Shown piece by piece: positions 36,833 to 45,340 of a stretch of DNA of 64,000 nt (positions are counted from its first letter, which is position 1; each line of letters begins with the position of its first letter). Made by a program: the position numbers and the translations under genes. Source of the DNA: Flavobacteriaceae bacterium LSUCC0859 (lineage in GTDB: Bacteria; Bacteroidota; Bacteroidia; Flavobacteriales; Flavobacteriaceae); the NCBI GenBank assembly GCA_022239325.1, contig JAKOGP010000001.1, forward strand, positions 518,870 through 582,869, in the 5' to 3' direction. The notes under the pieces were generated by a model, which was given only the letters and a program-made list of their open reading frames with translations, was not told where the DNA came from and did no database searches.

Positions 36833-37987
36833 TTATGCTTTTAAGTAGTCTAAAATGGATTGGGTTATAAATTTAATTTGCTCGGCGTCTAATTCTGTGT
36901 GCATGGGAAGGGAGATCACCTGCTCACTCAGTTCATTGGTCACTTTAAAATCAGATTCTTTATAATCTGGTCTGTTATAGGCTTTCTGACGGTGCAAAGG
37001 AATGGGATAATACACCCCACAAGGAATTTGCAAAGCCGCCAAATGGGCCACCAATCCGTCTCTTTTACCATTTAATACTTTTAGGGTATACTGATGAAAT
37101 ACATGGCAGTCACAGCTTTCACAGATACCTTCACAGCCGTTTACGGTGGTTGGAAGCTCCAAGTCTTTTTGCCCAGCCAAGGCCATATTATAAGCTTTAG
37201 CTGCTTGGCGTCTGGCAGCATTATAGCCATCTAATTTTGGTAATTTGGTATTTAAAACTGCCGCCTGCAGAGAATCTAATCTGGAATTGACACCCACCAC
37301 GTCGTGATGATATCGTTCGTACATTCCATGATTTACAATACCCCTAAGGGTGTGCGCTAAAGCATCGTCATTAGTAAAGAGTGCGCCCCCATCTCCATAG
37401 CAACCCAAGTTTTTAGAAGGGAAAAAAGAGGTGGCTCCAACATGACCCATACTACCTGCCATTTTCTTAGTTCCGTCTGTGGCTGTAAAAGTAGCACCTA
37501 TAGCTTGGGCGTTATCTTCAATCACAAATAGACCGTGTTGCTCCGCCAAGGCCATGAGAGGTTCCATTGGGGCACATTGCCCAAAGAGATGCACCGGAAC
37601 TATGGCTTTTGTTTTGGAGGTAATGGCCTTTTCAACCGCCTTGGGATCTATCATAAAAGTGTCTGGCAAGACATCTACCAAAACCGGTGTAAGCCCTAAA
37701 AGAGCAATTACTTCTACGGTAGCTGCAAAGGTGAAATCTGCAGTGATCACCTCATCTCCGGGTTGCAAACCCAAGCCCATCATAGCAATCTGCAGGGCGT
37801 CTGTTCCATTGGCACAGGGAATTACATGCTTCACTCCCAGATATTCTTCAAGTGATTTTTGAAACTCATGGACCTGTGGTCCATTAATAAAAGAAGCTCC
37901 AGACAACACCTCACTAAAGCGCTCATTCACTTCTTTTTCTATGGATTGGTACTGACCTTGAAGGTCTACCATTTGTATTTTTTTCAT
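36833..37987 (-). CDS. DegT/DnrJ/EryC1/StrS family PLP-dependent sugar aminotransferase
   Basis: 384 residues. The PLP-lysine is in TSFFPSKNLGCYGDGGALF (Lys about 188). VIPCANGTDALQIAMMGLGLQPGDEVITADFTFAAT (about 54-90) and EDNAQAIGA (Asp/Gln pair) are family motifs. Such enzymes add an amino group to nucleotide keto-sugars for LPS or capsule. A four-Cys segment, NGCEGICESCDCH (about 283-295), is unusual but recurs in some Bacteroidota members. The neighbours galE and the Kdo transferase support a role in surface glycans. Confidence 0.92.
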   Translation of the reverse strand: MKKIQMVDLQGQYQSIEKEVNERFSEVLSGASFINGPQVHEFQKSLEEYLGVKHVIPCANGTDALQIAMMGLGLQPGDEVITADFTFAATVEVIALLGLTPVLVDVLPDTFMIDPKAVEKAITSKTKAIVPVHLFGQCAPMEPLMALAEQHGLFVIEDNAQAIGATFTATDGTKKMAGSMGHVGATSFFPSKNLGCYGDGGALFTNDDALAHTLRGIVNHGMYERYHHDVVGVNSRLDSLQAAVLNTKLPKLDGYNAARRQAAKAYNMALAGQKDLELPTTVNGCEGICESCDCHVFHQYTLKVLNGKRDGLVAHLAALQIPCGVYYPIPLHRQKAYNRPDYKESDFKVTNELSEQVISLPMHTELDAEQIKFITQSILDYLKA

Positions 37988-38088
37988 AAATATAATGTCC
38001 TACTTTACAGTCTCAAAAGTACAAAAAATACCCCCCAGAGAAGCAGGTTGAAAGAAAGAAACGTATTTTAGCGTCAAACTGAACTTCA

Positions 38089-39354
38089 TTGAGCATCTTA
38101 TACCAATTTATTGTCACACTCAGTCAGGGAATTTTACCTATTGCAGCCTTATTTAGCTCCAAAATAAAAAAATTTCACAGTGGCAGAAAAGAAGTATTTA
38201 AACAGCTCAAAAAAGAGCTAGATCCCCGTAAAAAAACCCTGTGGCTACACGCCGCCTCTTTAGGGGAATACGAGCAGGGGGTTCCCGTTTTAGAAGCCCT
38301 GCGCCAAGCCTACCCCAAACATCAAATCTTAGTGAGTTTTTTCTCCCCATCTGGTTATGAGATTAGAAAAAACAGCACTTTAGCAGACTGTGTTTGCTAC
38401 CTTCCCATAGATAGCTTTAAAAATGCCAGACGCTTTATAAGACATATTAATCCCAGCCTGGCCCTTTTTGTGAAATATGAAGTATGGCCCAATTATATGC
38501 TGGCCCTTCAAGAAGCAGCTGTTCCATCTATTTTATTTTCAGGGATTTTCAGACCATCTCAAATTTATTTTAAATGGTATGGCGGGCTCATGCGAGAGAG
38601 CCTACAGGGCTTTAGCAAAATTCTTGTTCAAGACTCAGACTCCATAAAAGCATTAGCTGGTATTGGAATATCTAACACAGCCCTCACGGGCGATACCCGC
38701 TTTGACCGAGTTCACAGCCTCTCCTTACGTCCCAATGCCCTGCCCACAAACTTAGAAACCCTCATTCAAAACTTTATAGGGCAAACCCCTTGCATGGTCG
38801 CAGGCAGTGTTTGGCCAGAGGATCTAGAAGTCTTAGCCCCTGCGCTAGCACAACACCCCAATTCTCTTAAAATTATTTTAGCACCTCATAAAGTAGACCC
38901 TTCGCATATAGCCTCCCTGGTAGGCCTTCTTCCTGAAACACTCATAGAAACAAGCTGCTTGCTATCCAAGGCTTCTGTAAACCATATCTCAAAGGCTAAT
39001 ATTCTAATTGTAGATCAAATAGGTATATTAAACAGCCTTTACCCTTTGGCACAAATGGCATTTATAGGAGGTGGTTTTAAAACAGGGCTCCACAACACCC
39101 TGGAGGCTGCCGTTTACGGAATTCCTTTGGCCATTGGCCCAGACTTTAACCGCTTTAAAGAGGCCGTAGAACTTGTAGAGCTAGGTGGGGCATATGTGGT
39201 AAATAATTCTACGGATGCAGCTCAATTTTTAGAGCGAGCAAGTGAGAGGAACTACCAAAAAGAAGTTTATGACATTCAAAAGAAATACCTAGCTTCACAG
39301 TTGGGCAGCACACAAAAAATTATGCGAGAAATTAAACATATGATCACAGAATAA
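38089..39354 (+). CDS. waaA: 3-deoxy-D-manno-octulosonic acid (Kdo) transferase
   Basis: 421-residue GT30 family enzyme that adds Kdo to lipid A precursor at the inner membrane. An N-terminal membrane anchor (residues 3-20) is followed by KKTLWLHAASLGEYEQGVPVLEAL (the catalytic Glu is in SLGEYEQG) and VSFFSPSGYE. The C-terminal half has MVAGSVWPEDLEVL, APHKVDPSHI, AFIGGGFKTGLHNTLEAAVYGIPLAIGP and FKEAVELVELGGAY. The only upstream start that keeps the anchor is TTG at 38089; no ATG is nearby. It is divergent from the DegT gene. Confidence 0.93.
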   Translation: MSILYQFIVTLSQGILPIAALFSSKIKKFHSGRKEVFKQLKKELDPRKKTLWLHAASLGEYEQGVPVLEALRQAYPKHQILVSFFSPSGYEIRKNSTLADCVCYLPIDSFKNARRFIRHINPSLALFVKYEVWPNYMLALQEAAVPSILFSGIFRPSQIYFKWYGGLMRESLQGFSKILVQDSDSIKALAGIGISNTALTGDTRFDRVHSLSLRPNALPTNLETLIQNFIGQTPCMVAGSVWPEDLEVLAPALAQHPNSLKIILAPHKVDPSHIASLVGLLPETLIETSCLLSKASVNHISKANILIVDQIGILNSLYPLAQMAFIGGGFKTGLHNTLEAAVYGIPLAIGPDFNRFKEAVELVELGGAYVVNNSTDAAQFLERASERNYQKEVYDIQKKYLASQLGSTQKIMREIKHMITE

Positions 39355-39410
39355 TTTTTATAGATTTACACCGTCCCCCTTTGAAATTATAACCCAATAC
39401 ACAGAAAAAC

Positions 39411-39493
39411 CCTCTAAGCCATATATATAATAGCCTAACCACAGAAATACTCACTCACACAAACAGACACCAAGACGCATCCTCTAAGCCATA
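39411..39493. repeat. 13-bp direct repeat pair upstream of the sugar transporter
   Basis: CCTCTAAGCCATA occurs at 39411-39423 and again at 39481-39493, exactly 70 bp apart, inside the 164-bp gap between waaA and the MFS gene. The second copy ends 25 bp before the MFS ATG. The gap is A/C-rich with no clear hairpin. The copies could be regulator sites or a small duplication. Confidence 0.5.
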
Positions 39494-39518
39494 CCTACAA
39501 ACCAAGCCATTCTAAATT

Positions 39519-40868
39519 ATGAGTAAACCTTTAAAAGCCCAACAAACATCTAAAATTTTTAAATTTTCATTAATTACCGCCTTAGCCGGTTTCCTATTTG
39601 GTTTTGACACGGTCGTGATATCTGGGGCAGACCAAAAACTTCAGGCGCTTTGGGGTACCTCCGACAGTTTTCACGGTTGGGTAGTCATGGGCATGGCGCT
39701 TTGGGGTACCGTAGTGGGAGCGCTTTTTGGAGGTTTTCCAACAGACAGATGGGGGAGGAAGAAAACCCTTTTTTGGATAGGCATTCTGTATTCGGTGTCT
39801 GCCATAGGTTCTGCCCTAGCCAATGACCCCCTGAGCTTTGCTTTTTTTAGATTTTTGGGTGGAATAGGTGTTGGTGTTTCTACCATAGCCGCACCAGCGT
39901 ATATTTCGGAAATAGCACCTGCAAAAGACCGTGGACGTTTGGTAGGCATGTACCAATTCATGCTAGTTTTTGGAATTATGATTGCCTTTTTATCTAACTA
40001 TTTGCTCAGTGGCAGCTCTGAGAATGACTGGCGCTGGATGATGGGCGTAGAGGCATTCCCAGCCACATTATACACCATTTTTATTATGGCAGTACCAAAA
40101 AGCCCTCGTTGGCTGGTACTCCAGAACAGGCATCAGGAGGCAGAGGACTCTCTAAAACAAATAGGTTCAGATGAGGTTATTGCCTCTTTCACTACCCCTG
40201 TAAAAGGAACCCAATCAAATGCTAAGGCCTCTGAAAATATCTGGATGAAAAAATATAGATTCCCACTCCTATTGGCATTCCTAATTGCCTTTTTTAATCA
40301 ATTCTCTGGAATTAACGCCTTTTTATACTATGCTCCCAGAATTTTTGAGGAGGCTGGCTTGGGAGAAAGCACCGCCCTATTAAGCTCTATTGGAATTGGA
40401 GCTACCAACCTACTCTTCACTTTTGTTGGCATTTATCTCATAGACAAGTTGGGTAGAAGACAACTCATGTATATAGGTTCTTTAGGCTATATTCTGTCAT
40501 TGAGTTTGGTAGCAGCAGCCTTTTATTTGGAATGGACAGGTATGGCAGTTCCTGCCTTTTTGTTTTTATTCATAGCGTCTCATGCCATAGGGCAGGGTGC
40601 TATTATTTGGGTGTTTATTTCAGAGGTTTTCCCCAACCATCTCAGGGGAGCAGGACAGTCATTTGGCACCTCTACCCACTGGGTTTTGGCGGCAATTATT
40701 CCCTCTATGGTACCCTGGTTGTTTGGAACTATTGGTGCGGCACCGGTCTTTGCCTTCTTTGCCTTTATGATGGTTTTACAGCTGCTGTTTGTTCACTTCA
40801 TAATGCCAGAAACCAAAGGGGTTTCGTTAGAAGATCTAGAAAAAACCTTGTCCAAAAAAACACCTTAA
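39519..40868 (+). CDS. MFS sugar porter (sugar:H+ symporter family)
   Basis: 449 residues, twelve TM helices. Signature motifs of the sugar-porter family: FLFGFDTVVISGAD (TM1), DRWGRKKTLF (loop 2-3), PRWLVLQNRHQEAEDSL, NQFSGINAFLYYAPRIFEEAG (TM7, QxxGxN-type), DKLGRRQLMYIG (loop 8-9) and the C-terminal PETKGVSLEDLE. It imports a hexose or pentose, probably by proton symport; the exact sugar cannot be told. It stands alone and converges on sua5 with only 5 bp between stops. Confidence 0.93.
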   Translation: MSKPLKAQQTSKIFKFSLITALAGFLFGFDTVVISGADQKLQALWGTSDSFHGWVVMGMALWGTVVGALFGGFPTDRWGRKKTLFWIGILYSVSAIGSALANDPLSFAFFRFLGGIGVGVSTIAAPAYISEIAPAKDRGRLVGMYQFMLVFGIMIAFLSNYLLSGSSENDWRWMMGVEAFPATLYTIFIMAVPKSPRWLVLQNRHQEAEDSLKQIGSDEVIASFTTPVKGTQSNAKASENIWMKKYRFPLLLAFLIAFFNQFSGINAFLYYAPRIFEEAGLGESTALLSSIGIGATNLLFTFVGIYLIDKLGRRQLMYIGSLGYILSLSLVAAAFYLEWTGMAVPAFLFLFIASHAIGQGAIIWVFISEVFPNHLRGAGQSFGTSTHWVLAAIIPSMVPWLFGTIGAAPVFAFFAFMMVLQLLFVHFIMPETKGVSLEDLEKTLSKKTP

Positions 40869-40873
40869 TCGCA

Positions 40874-41827
40874 CTACTTTTGTGAGGCTCTGTACAATTT
40901 GTCATGGATGGCCCTACCTATACCATGAGAAGGTAGCTGCTCTGCAAAAATGAGATCTAAACCCAAAGCATCCAATTCATAGAGAAATCTATACAGGTTT
41001 TTGGCGGCCTCTTCTAGACTGCCCAAAGGGCTCAATATTCTTTGATTTTCAGGATTTATATAAGGATTTGTAGCCCTAAAATTTAAAAACCCTATCCTGA
41101 GATTTTGCTCTTGTGCAGCCTTAAATGCTTTGTCATCATAAAAATAAAGAGGTGTATGAGGCGCGTAGTGTTTTAAGAACATTCCTGGACTCTCAGGAAC
41201 CGCCGCATGGGTATGTTCTACAATCTTTTGTCCTAAAAATGCACTGAGCAACTCTTTAGAAAGCACACCGTGCCTGTACAATAAAATTTCAGACCCTTTA
41301 AAGCCAAGAATGGTAGATTCCAATCCTGATTCGCAGGGACCCCCATCTAATACATAAGGACTTTTCTCGCCAAAAGACGCTTGAACATGTGCTTTACAGG
41401 TGGGGCTTATGTGGTTAGAGGTATTGGCGCTGGGGGCCACAAGCGGAAAATCTAAAGCTTCTAATAAACTCAAAGTAAGCGGATGATTGGGCACACGCAC
41501 CCCAACCGTATTTTTATGAGCAGAAACTATGTCTGGAACACGGTCTTGTTTCTCAAGAACTAAAGTTAGTGGACCAGGCCAGAATTTCTCTGCGAGCCTG
41601 TAGGCCTGCTCTGGAATATTTTGGGCTACCTCGTCTAAATACGCTCTACTTTTTATATGAACAATCAGCGGGTTGTTACTAGGCCTACCTTTGAGTTCAT
41701 ATATTTTTTTTACCGCTGTTGTAGAGTAGGCATTGCCAGCCAATCCGTATACTGTCTCGGTGGGAATGGCTACCAATTTTTCATTTTCTAATAATTCCTT
41801 GGCCTTTTTGATAGCTTTACTTTGCAT
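40874..41827 (-). CDS. sua5: L-threonylcarbamoyladenylate synthase (Sua5, two-domain form)
   Basis: 317 residues. The N-terminal YrdC domain (1-200) has AIPTETVYGLAGNAYS, KGRPSNNPLIVHI, WPGPLTLVLEK, VGVRVPNHPL and PLVAPSANTSNHISPT. A linker with ESPGMFLKHYAPHTPLYFY leads to the C-terminal Sua5 domain (about 225-317). It makes threonylcarbamoyl-AMP for the t6A37 modification of ANN-decoding tRNAs. The long form replaces the short TsaC of enterobacteria. Confidence 0.95.
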   Translation of the reverse strand: MQSKAIKKAKELLENEKLVAIPTETVYGLAGNAYSTTAVKKIYELKGRPSNNPLIVHIKSRAYLDEVAQNIPEQAYRLAEKFWPGPLTLVLEKQDRVPDIVSAHKNTVGVRVPNHPLTLSLLEALDFPLVAPSANTSNHISPTCKAHVQASFGEKSPYVLDGGPCESGLESTILGFKGSEILLYRHGVLSKELLSAFLGQKIVEHTHAAVPESPGMFLKHYAPHTPLYFYDDKAFKAAQEQNLRIGFLNFRATNPYINPENQRILSPLGSLEEAAKNLYRFLYELDALGLDLIFAEQLPSHGIGRAIHDKLYRASQK

Positions 41828-41893
41828 GCTTTTACTGTGGAATTTCTATGGTGGAAATATAATCATATCATCCGTCTCCATTGCTGTAAAAAT

Positions 41894-41926
41894 AAAAAAA
41901 GCCGCTTCGATTTCGAAGCGGCTTTT
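41894..41926 (-). terminator. Intrinsic terminator after tRNA-Leu
   Basis: AAAAGCCGCTTCGA (41897-41910) and its exact complement (41913-41926), with the A run at 41894-41900 giving T7 on the minus strand. It lies 7 bp past the tRNA-Leu 3' end. Confidence 0.88.
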
Positions 41927-41933
41927 ACTTTTG

Positions 41934-42015
41934 TACAGGCGGAGAGACTCGAACTCTCACACCTCGCGGCACTAGATCCTAAGTCTAGCGTGTCTACCAA
42001 TTCCACCACGCCTGC
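41934..42015 (-). tRNA. tRNA-Leu(UAG)
   Basis: An 82-nt type II tRNA. The acceptor GCAGGCG pairs with CGCCTGT (first pair G-U), discriminator A. The D-arm has TGGTGGAATTGGTAGACAC. The anticodon arm CTAGA-CTTAGGA-TCTAG gives anticodon TAG. A short variable arm and a T-arm AGAGTTCGAGTCTCT follow. CCA is not encoded. A possible -7 element TATATTTG lies at 42026-42033 (minus). Confidence 0.95.
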
Positions 42016-42108
42016 AAAAGGAGTGCAAATATAATGCAAAATTTCAATATTAAAAGGGCTATACTTTAAAAAGTACTTTTTGTAGCTTTACAATGAAAAA
42101 AAAGCCGA

Positions 42109-43497
42109 ATGATAGATCCAAAATCGTACATAGAAGAACATAAGGAACGCCTTTTAGAGGAACTCTTTAGTTTGCTACAAATACCCTCTGTAAGTGCAGA
42201 CCCTGCGTATAAAGACCAAGTATTAGAGGGCGCCCAGTCCGTGGCTCAATTCTTATCGGCCGCAGGCCTAGAAAATACTAAAATTCATTCTACCCAGGGG
42301 CATCCCATTGTATACGCAGATAAAATCATAAACCCTGAGCTACCCACTGTGCTAGTTTACGGTCATTACGACGTACAACCTCCAGACCCTATAGATCTGT
42401 GGGACTCCGAGCCTTTTAATCCTGTGATTAAAGAGACAGAAATTCACCCAGAGGGGGCCATTTTTGCCAGAGGCGCCTGTGACGACAAAGGTCAGATGTT
42501 CATGCATATTAAAGCTATTGAATACCTCATCCAAACAGACCAGCTGCCCTGTAATGTGAAATTTATGATAGAAGGGGAAGAAGAAGTGGGTAGCAACAAT
42601 TTGGTGCCTTTTGTTAAGGAGAATAAGGCCTTATTAGAAAATGATGTAATCCTTATTTCAGATACAGGTATGATTGCTAAGGACACCCCTTCTATTACCA
42701 CAGGCCTAAGGGGTTTGAGTTATGTAGAAGTCTGCGTTACTGGACCTAATAGAGACCTACACTCCGGTTTATATGGGGGTGCAGTAGCTAATCCTATTAA
42801 TATTTTGAGCAAAATGATTGCCAGCTTGCACGACCAAGACAATCGGATTTGCATTCCAGGCTTTTATGATCGTGTAGAAGAACTGTCTGCAGCGGAGCGT
42901 GCGGCTATGGCCAAAGCACCCTTTAATCTTTCGGATTACGAAAAGGCTCTAGATATCGAAAGCGTTTATGGAGAAAAGGACTACAGCACCAATGAAAGGA
43001 ATAGCATAAGACCTACCCTAGACGTAAATGGTATTTGGGGGGGCTATATTGGAGAAGGTGCAAAGACGGTAATCCCTTCTAAAGCCTACGCTAAAATATC
43101 AATGAGATTGGTTCCCAATCAAAATTGGGAGGAAATTACCCAACTATTTAAGTCTCATTTTGAGTCTATTGCACCCAAAGGAGTTCGGGTAAGTGTGACG
43201 CCTCACCACGGGGGGCAGGGCTATGTGACTCCAACCCATCACAGGGGGTATATGGCAGCGGCAGCCGCATACAAACAAAGTTTTGGGAAAGAACCTATTC
43301 CCCAAAGAAGCGGGGGTAGCATTCCTATTGTGGCTTTATTTGAAGAAGTGTTAGGTAGTAAATCTGTCCTTATGGGATTTGGATTAGACTCAGACGCCAT
43401 TCACTCTCCAAATGAACATTTTGGCGTGTGGAACTACCTGAAAGGTATAGAAACCATTCCTTATTTTTATGAGCATTTCACAGCACTAAATTCTTAA
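42109..43497 (+). CDS. M20 family dipeptidase
   Basis: 462-residue zinc peptidase of the M20A/C type (carnosinase/PepV-like). Ligand motifs: VLVYGHYDVQPPDP (His, Asp; about 81-94), ARGACDDKGQMFMHI (Asp about 125), MIEGEEEVGSNN (catalytic Glu-Glu about 157), LISDTGM (Asp) and SDAIHSPNEHFGVWN near the C-terminus (His about 438). The dimerisation lid spans about 205-320 (RDLHSGLYGGAVANP). The cytoplasmic hydrolysis of dipeptides is inferred from the family. Confidence 0.93.
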   Translation: MIDPKSYIEEHKERLLEELFSLLQIPSVSADPAYKDQVLEGAQSVAQFLSAAGLENTKIHSTQGHPIVYADKIINPELPTVLVYGHYDVQPPDPIDLWDSEPFNPVIKETEIHPEGAIFARGACDDKGQMFMHIKAIEYLIQTDQLPCNVKFMIEGEEEVGSNNLVPFVKENKALLENDVILISDTGMIAKDTPSITTGLRGLSYVEVCVTGPNRDLHSGLYGGAVANPINILSKMIASLHDQDNRICIPGFYDRVEELSAAERAAMAKAPFNLSDYEKALDIESVYGEKDYSTNERNSIRPTLDVNGIWGGYIGEGAKTVIPSKAYAKISMRLVPNQNWEEITQLFKSHFESIAPKGVRVSVTPHHGGQGYVTPTHHRGYMAAAAAYKQSFGKEPIPQRSGGSIPIVALFEEVLGSKSVLMGFGLDSDAIHSPNEHFGVWNYLKGIETIPYFYEHFTALNS

Positions 43498-43597
43498 AGG
43501 AGCATATTCCTGATTTGGGGAAAAAGGCGTAATTACTTAGAAAGTAGCGCTGTGATAGCTAGGTTAAAACCATTCTGCAGCTTTGTGAACAGCTTTT

Positions 43598-43750
43598 TTA
43601 ATTTTGCTGTTCAGGCTGCATGGGTGTATCTAAAATAGAGAGGGTCATGGTGCCTTCCTCAATGCTCACACTGCACAATTTGTACACCTTTTGGTGATTG
43701 TCTTTGGTAAGGATACCTTTAAATTTAGTGGCTACTGTAGGTACATTCAT
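43598..43750 (-). CDS. Possible 50-residue protein of unknown function
   Basis: ATG 43750 to TAA 43598 encodes a soluble, balanced sequence starting MNVPTVATKFKGILTKDN and ending LDTPMQPEQQN. It is the most protein-like frame in the otherwise gene-free 43498-43921 gap. An 8-bp inverted repeat TGAACAGC/GCTGTTCA (43586-43593, 43606-43613) spans its stop codon. No family is recognised. I see nothing else in this gap. Confidence 0.42.
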   Translation of the reverse strand: MNVPTVATKFKGILTKDNHQKVYKLCSVSIEEGTMTLSILDTPMQPEQQN

Positions 43751-43921
43751 GACTTATAATTTTTTTAAAATTACAAGCTATGTAATAGTAAGTGGGGCAA
43801 AGAAGGACGTTTGGTCCTTTTATTTTGGTAAATACGCTCTTCATTTCGATGAACGGTTATTGGCAACCACTCATCTAAAAAAGACTCGATTAAATGCAGA
43901 TTAAAATATTAATGTGTTGAT

Positions 43922-44632
43922 TTAAAGCAAATTAAGCCTCCTTATAAGCTCCGGCCTATTCGAGCGACTGATAGGAATGACATTTTTTTCTATCAAAACT
44001 GAATTGTCTTCAATGTCAATTATCTTTGTGAAGTTTATAATGTAAGACCTATGGGTTTGAAGAAAAATATTATCAGGAAGTTTGTCTTTAATCTTTTTTA
44101 AAGTAGAGTGAACGACATACATTTCTTTATGTGTTTTCACATCTATATAATCTCCTTTGGCCTTTATAAACAAGATGTCGTCAAATTTAAGCTTGGTGAG
44201 TCTCCTATCTATATTTATGTATAAATCATTACCAGGAAGCTGTCCGCTTAAAATATCATGAGGTATAGAAGGGGACCTTCGCAAAGTATTTTTAAGCTTT
44301 TGAATAGATTTATTAAATCTCTCCTGTGAAATGGGTTTTACTAAGTAATCTGATATGGCCTCATATTCATAAGCTTCTATGGCTTTACTTTTATCTGAAG
44401 TAATGAGCACTATCTTGGCTGCATTGTTTATAGTTTGTACAAAATCAAACCCAGTAAATCCCGGCATATGAATATCTAAAAAGATCACATCTACGGTTTG
44501 CTGGTTTAGAAATTTAATGGCTTCTATGGCACTTGAAAACTCTTCTATGATATCTAAGTCTTCAATTCCATCGCATAACTGTCTCACTACCAGTCTCGCA
44601 GATTCTTGATCGTCTACAATAATACAGTTCAT
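43922..44632 (-). CDS. LytTR-type DNA-binding response regulator
   Basis: 236 residues. A receiver domain (1-120) has the acidic pair DDQ at 7-8, phosphoacceptor Asp53 in IFLDIHMP, switch Thr/Ser in LITSD and Lys in YLVKP. The LytTR domain (about 135-232) has DDILFIKAKGDYIDVKTHKEMYVVHSTLKKIKDKLP and IFLQTHRSYIINFTKI. LytTR binds direct-repeat DNA. It is the last gene of the H-NOX/kinase cluster and the only one with a DNA-binding domain, so it is the probable transcriptional output. Its targets are not evident here. Confidence 0.94.
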   Translation of the reverse strand: MNCIIVDDQESARLVVRQLCDGIEDLDIIEEFSSAIEAIKFLNQQTVDVIFLDIHMPGFTGFDFVQTINNAAKIVLITSDKSKAIEAYEYEAISDYLVKPISQERFNKSIQKLKNTLRRSPSIPHDILSGQLPGNDLYINIDRRLTKLKFDDILFIKAKGDYIDVKTHKEMYVVHSTLKKIKDKLPDNIFLQTHRSYIINFTKIIDIEDNSVLIEKNVIPISRSNRPELIRRLNLL

Positions 44633-44644
44633 TTAATATTCCTT

Positions 44645-44992
44645 TTAACAACGGCTAACAGCCTCCATAAATCTATCTTTTTGAAGTGGTTTTACCAAAT
44701 AATCTACCACCAAATCAAAGTCATAAGCTGTGAGTGCCATATTTTTATCTGAGGTAGTTAACACCACTTTTGGGCTTGGCTTTAGAGCCTCTAGAAATGT
44801 AAATCCATTCATTTCAGGCAGATGAATATCTAAAAATAATATATCTACATCTTGTCTTATATTTAAAAAATCTAAGGCCTCTTGGGCAGAGGTAAAGGCT
44901 CCAACAACAGATAATCCCTCTATTTGAGCCGCTAAAAAACGGACCACCTCAATGGCTGCCAAATCATCCTCTACAATTACACATTTTTTCAT
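44645..44992 (-). CDS. Receiver-only response regulator
   Basis: 115 residues, one receiver domain: acidic pair EDD at 8-10, Asp55 in LFLDIHLPEMNGF, TTSD switch and YLVKP. It resembles the receiver of the neighbouring LytTR regulator (shared FLDIH, TSDK and DYLVKP blocks), so the two may be a local duplication. The stop follows the end of the domain directly and only 12 bp separate it from the next start, so no LytTR remnant is left. It starts 1 bp after the Hpt stop. It may be a phosphate sink or act through protein contacts. Confidence 0.92.
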   Translation of the reverse strand: MKKCVIVEDDLAAIEVVRFLAAQIEGLSVVGAFTSAQEALDFLNIRQDVDILFLDIHLPEMNGFTFLEALKPSPKVVLTTSDKNMALTAYDFDLVVDYLVKPLQKDRFMEAVSRC

Positions 44993-44993
44993 A

Positions 44994-45311
44994 TTATAAG
45001 CTTTTAATAAAATGAGTCATTTGTTCTAAAACCTCTGCAAAGGCTTGGTGTCTCATATGGCTACCCTGCTTTAGTTCCTCCTCGTAATCTTGAGCGAGCT
45101 CATAGCCAGCCTCCATACCCAACATACTAATTTTATTTTTAAGCTTATGAACCATCTCTGCAGTTTCTAGATGGTTGCTAGATTGATAAGAGGTTAGGTA
45201 AGCTTTTTTCTCTAAAGGAAACTCCTCTTTAATAATAAGAATGAGTTTTTTTTTAAATAAAATGTCGTCTCCTGCTAGATCCTCTATATAATTTAGGTTG
45301 GGCTGGTTCAT
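44994..45311 (-). CDS. Histidine phosphotransfer (Hpt) protein
   Basis: 105-residue helical protein with the Hpt motif AEMVHKLKNKISMLGM; His55 is the predicted phospho-acceptor and Lys58 the conserved HxxK lysine. No other domain is present. It lies between the PAS kinase (29 bp upstream) and a receiver-only gene (1 bp downstream). This suggests a relay kinase - receiver - Hpt - receiver; since the kinase has no receiver of its own, one of the stand-alone receivers would have to fill that step. Confidence 0.9.
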   Translation of the reverse strand: MNQPNLNYIEDLAGDDILFKKKLILIIKEEFPLEKKAYLTSYQSSNHLETAEMVHKLKNKISMLGMEAGYELAQDYEEELKQGSHMRHQAFAEVLEQMTHFIKSL

Positions 45312-45340
45312 AGCTTCTGTTTTATAAAATTACGAATAAC

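Noticed and set aside
43698-43904. 68-residue + strand frame
   Set aside because: Antisense to the more protein-like 50-residue minus-strand frame; no family features and no promoter.
44645-44992. Receiver-only gene as a truncated LytTR regulator (pseudogene)
   Set aside because: The receiver fold is complete, the stop falls at its natural end, and only 12 bp follow before the next gene, so no remnant of a second domain exists.
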